Shown here: piece after piece, positions 10,084 to 20,331 of the stretch | Layout of the letters: every line of letters begins with the position of its first letter | Position numbering within the stretch: the first letter of the stretch is position 1 | Source of the DNA: Pseudomonas sp. Q2-TVG4-2 | GTDB lineage: Bacteria; Pseudomonadota; Gammaproteobacteria; Pseudomonadales; Pseudomonadaceae | NCBI RefSeq assembly: GCF_013620795.1 | Contig: NZ_LGLW01000001.1 | Span: forward strand, 744,001-808,000 | Direction of reading: 5' to 3' | DNA length: 64,000 nt | Made by a program: the position numbers and the translations under genes | The notes under the pieces: model-generated | The model's database searches: none | What the model saw: only the letters and a program-made list of their open reading frames with translations | What the model was told of the DNA's origin: nothing

Positions 10084-10455
10084 CACAACAACAATAACAA
10101 GCAGACCCACAATAAGAACAAGACGTACCGGCTCTAGCAAAACAAATACAAGAAGGCAGAGACGTAGCTAACTGATTCTTTTGGAGAGGAACTGCCGAAT
10201 GGGGTTTTCGCCCCACAACCAGGCTGAGAACAATAAAAACTGCATAAGCAGTGCCTGAACTGGTTGGATCATTGTGATCGATGGCAAGTCAGCGACCAAA
10301 GAAATCCGTTTGCTCTTTGCTCCCAATGTAGGAGCAATTTCCGAAAGCGATAGCTGAAGGGAACGGGTGATCAAACAAAAACAACACGCCCGAAATACTA
10401 ATAACAACAAAGCACGCGACATCATTTTAAAGGGGAGCTTCGGCTCCCCTAGTGC
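10084..10455 (+). ncRNA. crcZ: CrcZ, Hfq/Crc-sequestering small RNA
   Basis: The region between cbrB and pcnB is where CrcZ lies in Pseudomonas. CrcZ titrates Hfq-Crc away from catabolic mRNAs and so relieves carbon catabolite repression. The sequence contains at least six A-rich CA motifs of the AAnAAnAA type: about 10087-10100, 10111-10121, 10140-10155, 10229-10240, 10373-10386 and 10400-10411. It begins just after a sigma-54 promoter and ends at a strong hairpin, giving about 370 nt, close to the roughly 400 nt of the known RNA. Exact ends are inferred. Confidence 0.9.
10431..10450 (+). terminator. Terminator hairpin of crcZ
   Basis: An 8-bp perfect stem (AGGGGAGC/GCTCCCCT) closes on a TTCG tetraloop. 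The downstream bases (AGTGCTTTCC) are only moderately T-rich. It lies about 140 bp before pcnB. Confidence 0.75.
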
Positions 10456-10587
10456 TTTCCGGCTCCGGCCGATGTTTTGACACCTCCCCGCGGTTCGTTC
10501 ACCATCCCTGCTCCCGGTGCTAGAATCCACGCTCGTTTCGTGGCTATTCCCTACGCCACCTTGTCATTTCGCCACACAGTGCCTCTC

Positions 10588-11985
10588 ATGCTGAAAAAGC
10601 TGTTCCAGTCTTTTCGTTCTCCCCTGCGCCGCTTCCCGCATCCCCGTCGCACACCCGAAATACTGTCCAGCCGGCAGCATTCGCTGCACCGCAACGACCT
10701 GAGCCGGCATGCCGTCAGTGTCGTCGAGCGACTTCAGCAAGCCGGCTATGAGGCTTACGTCGTTGGCGGTTGCGTCCGCGATCTGCTGCTGGAGCTGGAC
10801 CCGAAGGACTATGACGTCGCCACCAGCGCGACACCCGAGCAGGTACGCGCCGAGTTTCGCAACGCGCGGGTCATCGGGCGACGCTTCAAGCTGGTCCACG
10901 TGCACTTCGGCCGTGAGATCATCGAAGTCGCCACCTTCCGAGCCAACCATCCGGAAGCGGACGACGAAGAAGCCAGTCACCTTGCATCGCGCAACGAAAG
11001 CGGGCGGATTCTGCGTGACAACATCTACGGCACTCTCGAAGACGATGCCCAGCGCCGTGACTTCACCATCAACGCCCTGTATTTCGACCCGTCGAGCGAG
11101 CGCATTCTCGACCATACTCACGGCGTCCGTGACATTCGCAACCGGCTGATTCGCCTGATAGGCGATCCCGAGCAGCGCTACCAGGAAGACCCGGTGCGCA
11201 TGCTTCGAGCGGTTCGTTTCGCCGCGAAGCTGGATTTCGAGATCGAACAGCACAGCGCCGAGCCCATTGCCGATCTGGCCGAGCTGCTGAACGAAGTCCC
11301 CTCGGCCCGCCTGTTCGACGAGATCATCAAGCTGTTTCTCAGCGGTAAGGCCGAACGCACCTTTGAATTGCTGCTGGAACACGACCTCTTCGCACCGCTG
11401 TTTCCGGCCAGCGCCGAAGCCTTGGAAGACAATCCCGAATACACCGGCACATTGATTCGCAACGCCCTGGCCAACACTGATCAGCGCATCGCTCAAGGCA
11501 AGCCTGTTACCCCGGCGTTCCTATTCGCCGCTCTGCTCTGGCCGGCCCTGCCGGCGCGCGTCGCCGAGGTGCAGGCCCGAGGATTGCCGCCAATCCCGGC
11601 AATGCAGGAAGCCGCCCATGATCTGATCTGGGAGCAATGCCAACGCACTGCCATTCCCAAGCGATTCACCATGCCGATGCGGGAAATCTGGGACATGCAG
11701 GAACGCCTGCCGCGCCGCCAGGGCCGCCGCGCCGACCAGTTGCTGGACAATCCGCGCTTCCGTGCCGGTTACGATTTTCTCCTGCTGCGCGAGAGCGCTG
11801 GCGAGGAAACCAACGGCCTGGGCGAATGGTGGACCGATTATCAGGATGCCAGCGACAGCGAGCGCCGCAACATGATTCGCGGCCTGAGCAGCAAGGACGA
11901 CGGCAGCGGCGCGCCGCGCAAACGACGCCGCAGCGGACGCCGCAAGCGCGGCCCGAACGAAAGCGCACCCGCGTCCGCCGAGTAA
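10588..11985 (+). CDS. pcnB: Poly(A) polymerase I
   Basis: PcnB adds poly(A) tails to RNA 3' ends and promotes decay. The 465-residue product has the class II nucleotidyltransferase core: GGCVRDLLL, then DPKDYDVATSATPEQV with the catalytic Asp pair, and the RRDFTINALYFD segment. The C-terminus is a basic tail (KRRRSGRRKRG) typical of bacterial PcnB. The start at 10588 (MLKKLFQSFRSPLRR) is preferred to the longer frame, which would overlap the crcZ region. folK begins 8 bp after the stop and the two are probably one transcript. Confidence 0.94.
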   Translation: MLKKLFQSFRSPLRRFPHPRRTPEILSSRQHSLHRNDLSRHAVSVVERLQQAGYEAYVVGGCVRDLLLELDPKDYDVATSATPEQVRAEFRNARVIGRRFKLVHVHFGREIIEVATFRANHPEADDEEASHLASRNESGRILRDNIYGTLEDDAQRRDFTINALYFDPSSERILDHTHGVRDIRNRLIRLIGDPEQRYQEDPVRMLRAVRFAAKLDFEIEQHSAEPIADLAELLNEVPSARLFDEIIKLFLSGKAERTFELLLEHDLFAPLFPASAEALEDNPEYTGTLIRNALANTDQRIAQGKPVTPAFLFAALLWPALPARVAEVQARGLPPIPAMQEAAHDLIWEQCQRTAIPKRFTMPMREIWDMQERLPRRQGRRADQLLDNPRFRAGYDFLLLRESAGEETNGLGEWWTDYQDASDSERRNMIRGLSSKDDGSGAPRKRRRSGRRKRGPNESAPASAE

Positions 11986-11993
11986 GCCGGTAA

Positions 11994-12488
11994 ATGGAAC
12001 GGGTTTACATTGGCTTGGGCAGTAACCTGGCCGAGCCCCGCGAGCAACTACGCGACGCCCTCAAGGCACTGGCGGACATCCCCTCGTCCCGACTCGTCGC
12101 TGTATCTTCACTGTATGTCAGCGACCCGCTCGGCCCGCCCGACCAGCCCCGCTACAACAACGCCGTCGCCGTGCTCGAAACCACCCGGGACCCATTGACG
12201 CTGCTCGACGCGTTGCAAGCCATCGAGCAGGCCCAGGGTCGCGAACGCAAGACCGAACGCTGGGGGCCGCGAACGCTGGACCTGGACATCTTGCTCTACG
12301 GCGATCGGCTAATCGGCGAGCCACGTTTGACGGTCCCGCATTATCACCTGCACGCCAGGCCCTTCGTGCTCTATCCGCTGGCCGAGGTAGCGCCCGATAC
12401 CTTACAGCTGGCCGATGGGCGCTATCTGAAGGACCTGCTCGCAGCCTGCCCCTTCGAGGGCCTGGAGCGCGTGGGCAAGGCGCTGTAA
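11994..12488 (+). CDS. folK: 2-amino-4-hydroxy-6-hydroxymethyldihydropteridine pyrophosphokinase
   Basis: FolK transfers pyrophosphate from ATP to hydroxymethyl-dihydropterin, the step before FolP in folate synthesis. The 164-residue protein has the N-terminal GLGSNL motif and the ATP/pterin-binding stretch ERWGPRTLDLDILLYG with its paired metal-binding aspartates, then VPHYHLHARPFVLYPL. It is tightly linked to pcnB. The partner folP is also in this window, at 36.2-37.1 kb on the other strand. Confidence 0.95.
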   Translation: MERVYIGLGSNLAEPREQLRDALKALADIPSSRLVAVSSLYVSDPLGPPDQPRYNNAVAVLETTRDPLTLLDALQAIEQAQGRERKTERWGPRTLDLDILLYGDRLIGEPRLTVPHYHLHARPFVLYPLAEVAPDTLQLADGRYLKDLLAACPFEGLERVGKAL

Positions 12489-12495
12489 CCATTCG

Positions 12496-12535
12496 GTAAC
12501 AGTTGTAACGGCACTGGTAACACTCCCGATTGACT
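12496..12535 (+). promoter_or_regulatory. Three GTAAC direct repeats and a -35-like box upstream of panB
   Basis: GTAAC occurs at 12496, 12505 and 12517; the first and third are 21 bp apart, two helical turns. A TTGACT box at 12530-12535 follows, and GACTAT 17 nt later could serve as a -10. The repeats resemble half-sites of the CbrB palindrome, but no inverted pair is present, so binding of any particular regulator is unproven. Confidence 0.35.
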
Positions 12536-12660
12536 TAGCACGCTGCCATCGTGACTATAAGCGCCCTCTGCCGGCACGCAACGAACCGGGGCACTCGCCC
12601 CCATCGCTGACGCTCCGACCGCAACCGTGATCCCTCAGAGGCTCTAGGAGGACGGCATTC

Positions 12661-13461
12661 ATGCCAGACGTAACCCTGACTACCCTGCAAGGCCTCAAGC
12701 AGAAAGGCGAAAAGATCGTCATGCTCACCTGCTATGACGCGACCTTCGCCAAGACAGCCTGCGAAGCCGGGGTCGAGATGCTACTGATCGGCGACTCCCT
12801 GGGCATGGTCCTGCAAGGACACGACAGCACGCTGCCGGTGACTGTCGAAGAGATGGCCTATCACACCGCGTGCGTCAAACGCGGCAACCGAGGCGCGATG
12901 ATCCTCGCCGACCTGCCCTTCATGGCCAACGCGACCATTGAGCAGACGCTGGACAACTCCGCGACGCTGATGAAAGCCGGCGCGCATATGATCAAAGTCG
13001 AGGGTGCGGCATGGTTGGCCGAGTCCATTCGCCTGCTCGCCGAGCGCGGCATCCCGGTCTGCGCCCACATGGGCCTGACCCCGCAGGCGGTGAACATCTT
13101 CGGTGGCTATAAGGTTCAGGGGCGGCAGGAAGCGCAAGCACAGCAGATGATCGAGGATGCCAAGGCCCTCGAAGCCGCGGGGGCAGCGATGCTGTTGCTT
13201 GAATGCGTGCCCAGCGAACTGGCCGCTCGCATTACCCAGGCGGTCGCGGTGCCGGTGATCGGCATCGGCGCCGGCAGCGCCACTGATGGCCAGGTTCTGG
13301 TGTTGCATGACATGCTCGGGCTGTCGCTCAGCGGACGGGCACCTAAGTTTGTCCGAAACTTCATGCGCGAGCATGGCGATATCCCCACAGCCATCGCCGC
13401 CTACGTCCGGGCCGTGAAGACCGCTGAATTTCCCGCAGCCGAACATGGGTTCTCCGCATGA
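12661..13461 (+). CDS. panB: 3-methyl-2-oxobutanoate hydroxymethyltransferase
   Basis: PanB makes ketopantoate from alpha-ketoisovalerate and methylene-tetrahydrofolate, the first committed step to pantothenate. The 266 residues match the family length. Visible landmarks are [10 protein letters not shown], the metal-binding [25 protein letters not shown], and HMGLTPQ. The [20 protein letters not shown] stretch near the end is also conserved. A strong Shine-Dalgarno (TAGGAGG) precedes the ATG. Its stop overlaps the panC start by 4 bp (ATGA), so panB and panC are translationally coupled. Confidence 0.97.
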   Translation: MPDVTLTTLQGLKQKGEKIVMLTCYDATFAKTACEAGVEMLLIGDSLGMVLQGHDSTLPVTVEEMAYHTACVKRGNRGAMILADLPFMANATIEQTLDNSATLMKAGAHMIKVEGAAWLAESIRLLAERGIPVCAHMGLTPQAVNIFGGYKVQGRQEAQAQQMIEDAKALEAAGAAMLLLECVPSELAARITQAVAVPVIGIGAGSATDGQVLVLHDMLGLSLSGRAPKFVRNFMREHGDIPTAIAAYVRAVKTAEFPAAEHGFSA

Positions 13462-14321
13462 ATATGGTCAGAACCATCGCCGACCTGCGCGCCGCGGTGA
13501 GCCGTGCGCGTGGCGAAGGCAAACGCATCGGCTTCGTGCCGACCATGGGTAACCTGCACGCCGGCCACATCGCATTGGTGAAGAAGGCCGGCCAGCGAGC
13601 CGACTTCGTGGTTGCCAGCATCTTCGTCAACCCGCTGCAGTTCGGCCCTAACGAAGATCTCGCCAGCTATCCGCGTACGCTTACCGCGGACCAGGACAAG
13701 CTCTTCGAGGCGGGCTGCCATCTGCTGTTCGCGCCCAGTGTCGAGGAGATGTATCCCCACGGTCAGGCCGTGCAGACCATTGTCCGCGTGCCCGGTGTGT
13801 CCGAGGGGCTCTGTGGTGGAAGCCGGCCAGGCCATTTCGATGGTGTCTCGACGGTCGTCAACAAGCTGTTCAACATGGTGCTGCCCGATCTCGCTGTGTT
13901 CGGCCAGAAGGATTTTCAGCAGCTGGCGGTGATCCGCACCATGGTTCGCGACCTGAACATGCCGGTGCAGATTGTCGGCGAGCCTATCGTTCGCGCCGAG
14001 GACGGCCTGGCATTGTCGTCGCGCAACGGCTACCTCAGCGCGAACGAACGCGCGATTGCCCCGGCCCTGTACCGTATCCTCAGTCAACTGGCAGAGGCTA
14101 TAAGCGACGGGAATCGCGACTACCCGACGCTGCGGACCCAGGGCCAACAGGCGCTGCAGACCGCCGGCCTGCGCCCCGACTATCTCGAGATCCGCAATGC
14201 TGTTGACCTGCAGACCGCCGATGCGGACACCCGAGAGCTGGTGATTCTCGCCGCCGCCTTCCTCGGCAAGACCCGTCTGATCGACAACCTGCTGGTGACC
14301 AGCAACCCCGCGTCGTTGTAA
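13458..14321 (+). CDS. panC: Pantothenate synthetase
   Basis: PanC joins pantoate and beta-alanine using ATP. The 287-residue protein has [14 protein letters not shown], holding the HIGH-like motif of nucleotidyltransferases, then [27 protein letters not shown], and the KMSKS-equivalent [10 protein letters not shown]. The start codon overlaps the panB stop. A second in-frame ATG two codons later is also possible. panD lies about 100 bp downstream and supplies beta-alanine for the reaction. Confidence 0.96.
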   Translation: MNMVRTIADLRAAVSRARGEGKRIGFVPTMGNLHAGHIALVKKAGQRADFVVASIFVNPLQFGPNEDLASYPRTLTADQDKLFEAGCHLLFAPSVEEMYPHGQAVQTIVRVPGVSEGLCGGSRPGHFDGVSTVVNKLFNMVLPDLAVFGQKDFQQLAVIRTMVRDLNMPVQIVGEPIVRAEDGLALSSRNGYLSANERAIAPALYRILSQLAEAISDGNRDYPTLRTQGQQALQTAGLRPDYLEIRNAVDLQTADADTRELVILAAAFLGKTRLIDNLLVTSNPASL

Positions 14322-14419
14322 CCATCGACCATCGGCATACCCTGCCTGCCCCTCGGTCTTGATCACACATGAGGGTTCGGGCACACTCTGCGCCGCTTGC
14401 GCCCCCGGAGGACCCCGCC

Positions 14420-14800
14420 ATGCACGCAATCATGCTCAAGGCAAAACTGCACCGCGCCCAGGTGACCCACTCGGTGCTGGATTATGAAGGCTCCTGCGCC
14501 ATTGACGGCGACTGGCTGGACCTGGCCGGCATCCGTGAATACGAGCAGATCCAGATTTATAACGTCGACAATGGCGAGCGCTTCACCACGTACGCCATCC
14601 GTGGCGAAGAAGGCTCGAAGATCATCTCCGTCAATGGCGCAGCCGCCCACAAGGCCGGCGTCGGTCACCGGGTAATCATCTGTGCCTATGCGCACTACAG
14701 CGAAGCCGAACTGGCTAACTTCAAGCCACACGTGCTCTACATGGGTGCAGATGGCGATCTCAGCCATACCAGCAATGCCATTCCGGTTCAGGTTGCCTGA
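14420..14800 (+). CDS. panD: Aspartate 1-decarboxylase (pyruvoyl enzyme) precursor
   Basis: PanD converts aspartate to beta-alanine. The proenzyme cleaves itself between Gly24 and Ser25, and Ser25 becomes the pyruvoyl cofactor; both residues are present here (YEGSCAID). The 126-residue length is standard. Lys9, His11 and Tyr22 fit the E. coli pattern. I started at ATG 14420 ([14 protein letters not shown]), preceded by GGAGG. The longer upstream frame would shift the cleavage site away from position 24/25. Confidence 0.96.
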   Translation: MHAIMLKAKLHRAQVTHSVLDYEGSCAIDGDWLDLAGIREYEQIQIYNVDNGERFTTYAIRGEEGSKIISVNGAAAHKAGVGHRVIICAYAHYSEAELANFKPHVLYMGADGDLSHTSNAIPVQVA

Positions 14801-14819
14801 TTTCGAATGAGTTGTTCCA

Positions 14820-14850
14820 AAGCCCGCAACGCCACCTGCGCTGCGGGCTT
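14820..14850 (+). terminator. Rho-independent terminator of the pan genes
   Basis: A 9-bp stem (AAGCCCGCA/TGCGGGCTT) with a 13-nt loop is followed by TTTTGC. It begins about 20 nt after the panD stop. Confidence 0.85.
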
Positions 14851-14854
14851 TTTT

Positions 14855-15168
14855 GCGCCCTGGGGCTTTTCGTGGACAGGTGAATCTGCAATGGTCCTAA
14901 GCTGGACTGGCCGCCGTCGGTACCGCACGCAGTAAGTATTCGGAACGCCGGGCGTTTTTCCAAGTCAGACTGTCTCGGCGGTGCAGGATGCGCCACCGCC
15001 GCTTCACTGAACCGAAGCGGCACGCGCCCAGTGCATTCAGGATGAATGCCAGCGCGTCAGCATGATCGAATGACTGTCCAGCCGCTGCCGCCCACGCCAT
15101 GTTTATCCATGGCATGGGGCCGTTCAGATTTGCAGAACAGTCCGCCAAGCAAAGGAAGCCGCACTACC
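14855..15168. other. panD-pgi intergenic region
   Basis: About 315 bp without a convincing gene. A minus-strand open frame (14897-15148) has no recognisable motif and no ribosome binding site. CCATG...CCATGGCATGG near 15099-15118 is locally palindromic. The region should hold the pgi promoter, which I cannot place with confidence. Confidence 0.4.
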
Positions 15169-16833
15169 ATGAGCTATTACCAGCACCCTCTCGATGCCAC
15201 CGGCCTGTCGTCCTGGAAGGCCTTGGAAGAACACCGCCTGGCCATGCAGAACTTCAGCATGCGCGAAGCATTCAAGGCCGACCCGACACGCTTCGATGAC
15301 CTGTCGGTTTCCTGTTGCGGCCTGTTTCTCGACTATTCGAAGAATCTGATTACTCCGGAAACCCGCACGCTGCTGGTCAATCTGGCCCGTGAAGCAGGTG
15401 TCGAGCAGGCCGCACACGCCATGTTCGAAGGCCAGCAGATCAACGCATCGGAAAACCGCCCGGTACTGCACACGGCACTGCGCCGGCCGATGGGCGATTC
15501 GGTGACAGTCGACGGCCGGAACATCATGCGCGACGTGCACACCGCCCTGGCGCAGATGACCGATATCGTCACCCGCATCCACAACAACCTCTGGCGCGGC
15601 TTCAGCGACAAGACCATCACCGACGTGGTGAACATCGGCATTGGGGGCTCGTTTCTCGGCCCGCAGCTGGTATCCGAAGCGCTGTTGCCGTTCACTCAGC
15701 ATGGCGTTCGCACGCACTACCTGGCGAATATCGACGGCAGCGAGTTCCGCGAAGTGACCGCCAAGCTGAACGTCGAAACCACCCTGTTCATCATCTCCAG
15801 CAAGACCTTCGGCACCCTGGAAACCCTGAAAAACGCCCAGGCGGCACGCACCTGGTATTTGGGCAAGGGTGGCACCGAGGAGAAGCTCTATCGCCACTTC
15901 ATCGCGGTGACCAGCAACAAGCGGGCCGCGGTCGATTTCGGCATCCGTGAGAAAAACATTTTCCCGATGTGGGACTGGGTTGGCGGGCGCTACTCATTGT
16001 GGTCGGCGATCGGTCTGCCCATTGCGCTGGCCATCGGCATGTCCAACTTCAAGGACCTGCTGTCTGGTGCCTACAGCATGGACCAGCATTTCCTCAATGA
16101 GCCGTTCGAAAGCAACATGCCGGTATTACTGGCGATGCTGGGCGTCTGGTATCACAACTTCTGGGGCGCGCAGAGCTATGCCTTCCTCCCCTACGATCAT
16201 TACCTGCGCAACTTCGTCAAACACTTGCAACAGATGGACATGGAGTCCAATGGCAAAAGCGTGCGCCAGGACGGTACACCCGTGTCCTGCACCACCGGCC
16301 CGGTGATCTGGGGCGGCGTCGGCGCCAACGGCCAGCACGCCTACCATCAGCTGCTGCACCAAGGCACTCCGTTGATTCCAGCCGATTTCATCGTGCCTGT
16401 GGTCAGTCATAACCCCGTTGCAGATCACCATGAGTGGCTTTACGCCAACTGCCTGTCGCAAAGCCAGGCGCTGATGCTCGGCAAGACCCGCGAAGAAGCC
16501 GAAACCGAACTTCGCGCCAAGGGCATGAGCGAAGCCGAGGTCGAGCGTCTGGCGCCGCACAAGGTGATCCCAGGTAACCGTCCAAGCAACACAGTGGTGA
16601 TGGAAACCATCAGTCCCGGCCGTCTCGGGGCGCTGATTGCCCTGTACGAGCACAAGGTGTTCGTACAGGGCGTGATCTGGGGGATCAACTCTTTTGATCA
16701 GTGGGGCGTGGAGCTGGGCAAAGACCTGGGCAAGGCCGTCTATGGTCAGATGACCAGCTTCGATGCGCCACCGGCCGAAGACGCGTCGACCCAGGGTCTG
16801 ATTGACTTCTTCCGCGGGCGACACCGCGGCTGA
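15169..16833 (+). CDS. pgi: Glucose-6-phosphate isomerase
   Basis: Pgi interconverts glucose-6-phosphate and fructose-6-phosphate. The 554-residue length and the motifs are those of the bacterial enzyme: [14 protein letters not shown] for sugar-phosphate binding, [27 protein letters not shown], the catalytic Glu in the ESNGKSV segment, and the C-terminal [13 protein letters not shown] with the active-site lysine. AAAGGAAG sits 11-18 nt before the chosen ATG; the frame extends further upstream but without conserved sequence. In pseudomonads the enzyme works mainly in the gluconeogenic direction and in the Entner-Doudoroff cycle. Confidence 0.97.
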   Translation: MSYYQHPLDATGLSSWKALEEHRLAMQNFSMREAFKADPTRFDDLSVSCCGLFLDYSKNLITPETRTLLVNLAREAGVEQAAHAMFEGQQINASENRPVLHTALRRPMGDSVTVDGRNIMRDVHTALAQMTDIVTRIHNNLWRGFSDKTITDVVNIGIGGSFLGPQLVSEALLPFTQHGVRTHYLANIDGSEFREVTAKLNVETTLFIISSKTFGTLETLKNAQAARTWYLGKGGTEEKLYRHFIAVTSNKRAAVDFGIREKNIFPMWDWVGGRYSLWSAIGLPIALAIGMSNFKDLLSGAYSMDQHFLNEPFESNMPVLLAMLGVWYHNFWGAQSYAFLPYDHYLRNFVKHLQQMDMESNGKSVRQDGTPVSCTTGPVIWGGVGANGQHAYHQLLHQGTPLIPADFIVPVVSHNPVADHHEWLYANCLSQSQALMLGKTREEAETELRAKGMSEAEVERLAPHKVIPGNRPSNTVVMETISPGRLGALIALYEHKVFVQGVIWGINSFDQWGVELGKDLGKAVYGQMTSFDAPPAEDASTQGLIDFFRGRHRG

Positions 16834-16988
16834 TTCTGTCATGCATACCGGGCAGCGCTTCAGCAGCTGTCCGGTTTCCCTTTCCTTGCTGCCTTGTTTC
16901 CATGCAACGTCGCAACAGCTGATCGGCTAGGCCGGCAACCCCAGTGCTCGGGTAACATCGCCCTTCCCGTCCAAGCCAAGGCGTCACC

Positions 16989-17864
16989 ATGGAACTCATT
17001 CGCCGTCATATCGAATCGCAGGTGCTCAGCCTCACCGGGCTTGCCATCGGCGGTGTCGATTATGAAAACCCGCCGGGTGATCCAGGGCTGTTCGGGCCCG
17101 ACTCGGTCTGCTGGCGCGTCCACGGCGATTTCACCTCGATGCTGATCGGCGGCATTTCCGCACTGCTGCTCCAGGCGCTTCATCCGCTGGCGCTGGCCGG
17201 CGTTTGGGATCACTCGAATTTTCGCGAAGATCTGCTCGGCCGACTGCGCCGCACCGGCCAGTTTATTTCCGCGACGACGTTCGGCAGCCAGACCGATGCC
17301 CAGCGACTGATTGAGCGGGTCCGCTCGATTCACCTCAAGGTCACCGGCCACACCGCCGATGGCCGCCCCTACGCCGCCTATGACCCTGACTTGCTGACCT
17401 GGGTGCATGTCGCCGAGGTCAGTAGTTTTCTACAGGCGCATTTGCGCTATCTCAACGCGTCACTGTCTGGAGATGACCAGGATCGCTACTACGCAGAAGT
17501 TGCGCTGATCGCCGAGTCACTTGGCGCACGCGAGGTGCCGCGCTCAAGGCAGCAGATCGCCGATTACCTGCAAGGAATACGACCCCAGCTGCAGTGCGAC
17601 GAGCGCTCGCGGGAAGTCATGCGCGTTTTGTTCAGCGCGCCGGCGCCTAGCACCCTCGCCCGCCCGTTCGGCGCACTGATGATGCAGGCCGGTGTGGAGT
17701 TGCTGCCCGATTGGGCGAGCACCATGCTAGGGCTGCAGCAGAGCCCCCGCCAGCGCCAGCTGATACAACTCGGCGTCAGGCGCACCGCGCCGGTGTTGCG
17801 CTGGGCGGTGCGCAACGGCTCGGTTCACCGCGCGCGTCGACGTATGGGACTGCCCAGCCGCTAG
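16989..17864 (+). CDS. MpaB-type (DUF2236) oxygenase family protein
   Basis: The 291-residue protein matches the oxygenase MpaB / latex-clearing-protein-like family: an SVCWRVHGDF segment, a helical stretch ALLLQALHPLALAGVWDHSNFRED, FGSQTDAQRLIERVRSIHLKVTG, and DPDLLTWVHVAEVSSFL. Members are haem-containing oxygenases or uncharacterised proteins, and the substrate here is unknown. There is no signal peptide. It stands alone between pgi and a broken thiolase gene on the same strand, so a link to degradation of a lipid or isoprenoid is possible but only contextual. Confidence 0.75.
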   Translation: MELIRRHIESQVLSLTGLAIGGVDYENPPGDPGLFGPDSVCWRVHGDFTSMLIGGISALLLQALHPLALAGVWDHSNFREDLLGRLRRTGQFISATTFGSQTDAQRLIERVRSIHLKVTGHTADGRPYAAYDPDLLTWVHVAEVSSFLQAHLRYLNASLSGDDQDRYYAEVALIAESLGAREVPRSRQQIADYLQGIRPQLQCDERSREVMRVLFSAPAPSTLARPFGALMMQAGVELLPDWASTMLGLQQSPRQRQLIQLGVRRTAPVLRWAVRNGSVHRARRRMGLPSR

Positions 17865-17912
17865 CGTGACCGGCAGGTTCGCAAGTGGAGCCGTTCCGAG
17901 CGGTATGCCAAC

Positions 17913-19162
<1,250 letters not shown>

Positions 19163-19229
19163 TCGCTCCGCCATCCCTGCGTTGGCAATTTCCGATAAAC
19201 TGCGCGGCCACCTTCCCGAGTCGCCGCGC

Positions 19230-20246
19230 ATGCCTTCTCTCCAACAGGCGCTGCGCGCCGCCTTTCATAACCGCGAAGCACTCCTGGCCGAGCTGCACGC
19301 CCAGAGCACCGACTGCTATCGACTCTTTCACGGTAGCCAGGAAGGCATGCCAGGCCTGACGGCCGACCGTTATGGCCCGCTGCTATTAGTGCAAAGTTTC
19401 CATCAGCCACTCGAGCGCGACGCACTGCTAGCACTGCATGAGCAGTTGTGCAGCAGTCTCGGCCAGTCCTTGATGCTGGTCTACAACGACCGCTCCCAGG
19501 GCAACTCGCGTATTGATCGCGACGATCCGGTATATCGTGCCGATGAAGCGGCGCTGGACGGTCAGGTCGGTCGCGAATGGAGCCTGAACTACCGCGTCCG
19601 CGCTCGCCACAGCGGGCAGGATCCGCTGCTGTTTCTGGATCTGCGCAACGCTCGCGGCTGGGTCAAGGCCAACAGTGCCGGAAAGTCAGTGCTCAATCTA
19701 TTCGCCTATACCTGTGGCGTCGGGCTCTGCGCAGCCGCTGGCGGTGCACGCGAAGTGTGCAACCTGGACTTCGCCGAAAGCAATTTAGCGGTCGGACGGG
19801 AAAACGGTGCGCTCAACCCCGAGTTGGCGCCGATGCAGTTCATCCAGTCGGATTATTTCCCGGCGATCCGTCAGCTGGCGGGCTTGCCGATTCCGCAGCG
19901 GCGCGGACGCGCACTCCCCGATTACCCGCACCTGGCACCGAAGCAGTTCGACCTGATACTGCTTGATCCACCGGCCTGGTCGAAAAGTGCATTCGGCACG
20001 GTCGACCTGCTGCGCGACTACCAGAGCCTGCTCAAGCCCGCCCTGCTCGCCACGGCGGAAAGCGGTGTGCTGGTCTGCTGCAACAACCTGGCGAAGGTTA
20101 GCCTGGAGGACTGGCGCGAGCAGGTCCTGCGCTGCGCAACGAAGGCGGGGCGACCGGTACGCGACTGCCAGGTGCTATCGCCGGCCGCAGATTTTCCGTC
20201 CATTGATGGGCGGACGCCATTGAAGGTGTTGACGCTGCAATTGTGA
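19230..20246 (+). CDS. RlmI/RlmK-like SAM-dependent rRNA methyltransferase
   Basis: The 338-residue protein has an N-terminal substrate-binding part (YRLFHGSQEGMPGLTADRYG) and a Rossmann-type methyltransferase domain. Motif I is VLNLFAYTCGVGLCAAAGGA; the acidic residue after strand 2 is in NLDFAES; the DLILLDPPAWSKS motif IV matches enzymes of the RlmI/RlmK group, which methylate 23S rRNA. It lacks the RlmK THUMP domain. The base modified cannot be told from the sequence. I chose ATG 19230 (MPSLQQALRAAF); the longer open frame reads back through the thiolase remnant. Confidence 0.75.
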   Translation: MPSLQQALRAAFHNREALLAELHAQSTDCYRLFHGSQEGMPGLTADRYGPLLLVQSFHQPLERDALLALHEQLCSSLGQSLMLVYNDRSQGNSRIDRDDPVYRADEAALDGQVGREWSLNYRVRARHSGQDPLLFLDLRNARGWVKANSAGKSVLNLFAYTCGVGLCAAAGGAREVCNLDFAESNLAVGRENGALNPELAPMQFIQSDYFPAIRQLAGLPIPQRRGRALPDYPHLAPKQFDLILLDPPAWSKSAFGTVDLLRDYQSLLKPALLATAESGVLVCCNNLAKVSLEDWREQVLRCATKAGRPVRDCQVLSPAADFPSIDGRTPLKVLTLQL

Positions 20247-20331
20247 CGCGGGACAGAACACCGACACCTTAGAGGAACCCGCATGCCGTGCCATACTCCA
20301 AGGCAGTTCACCGCCCGGAATGTAGGTCCGC

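Noticed and set aside
10168..10530. A minus-strand open frame of 120 codons inside the crcZ region
   Set aside because: It overlaps the CrcZ RNA and its terminator; no ribosome site and no motif.
14897..15148. A minus-strand frame in the panD-pgi spacer
   Set aside because: No ribosome binding site, no recognisable family, and composition like non-coding sequence.
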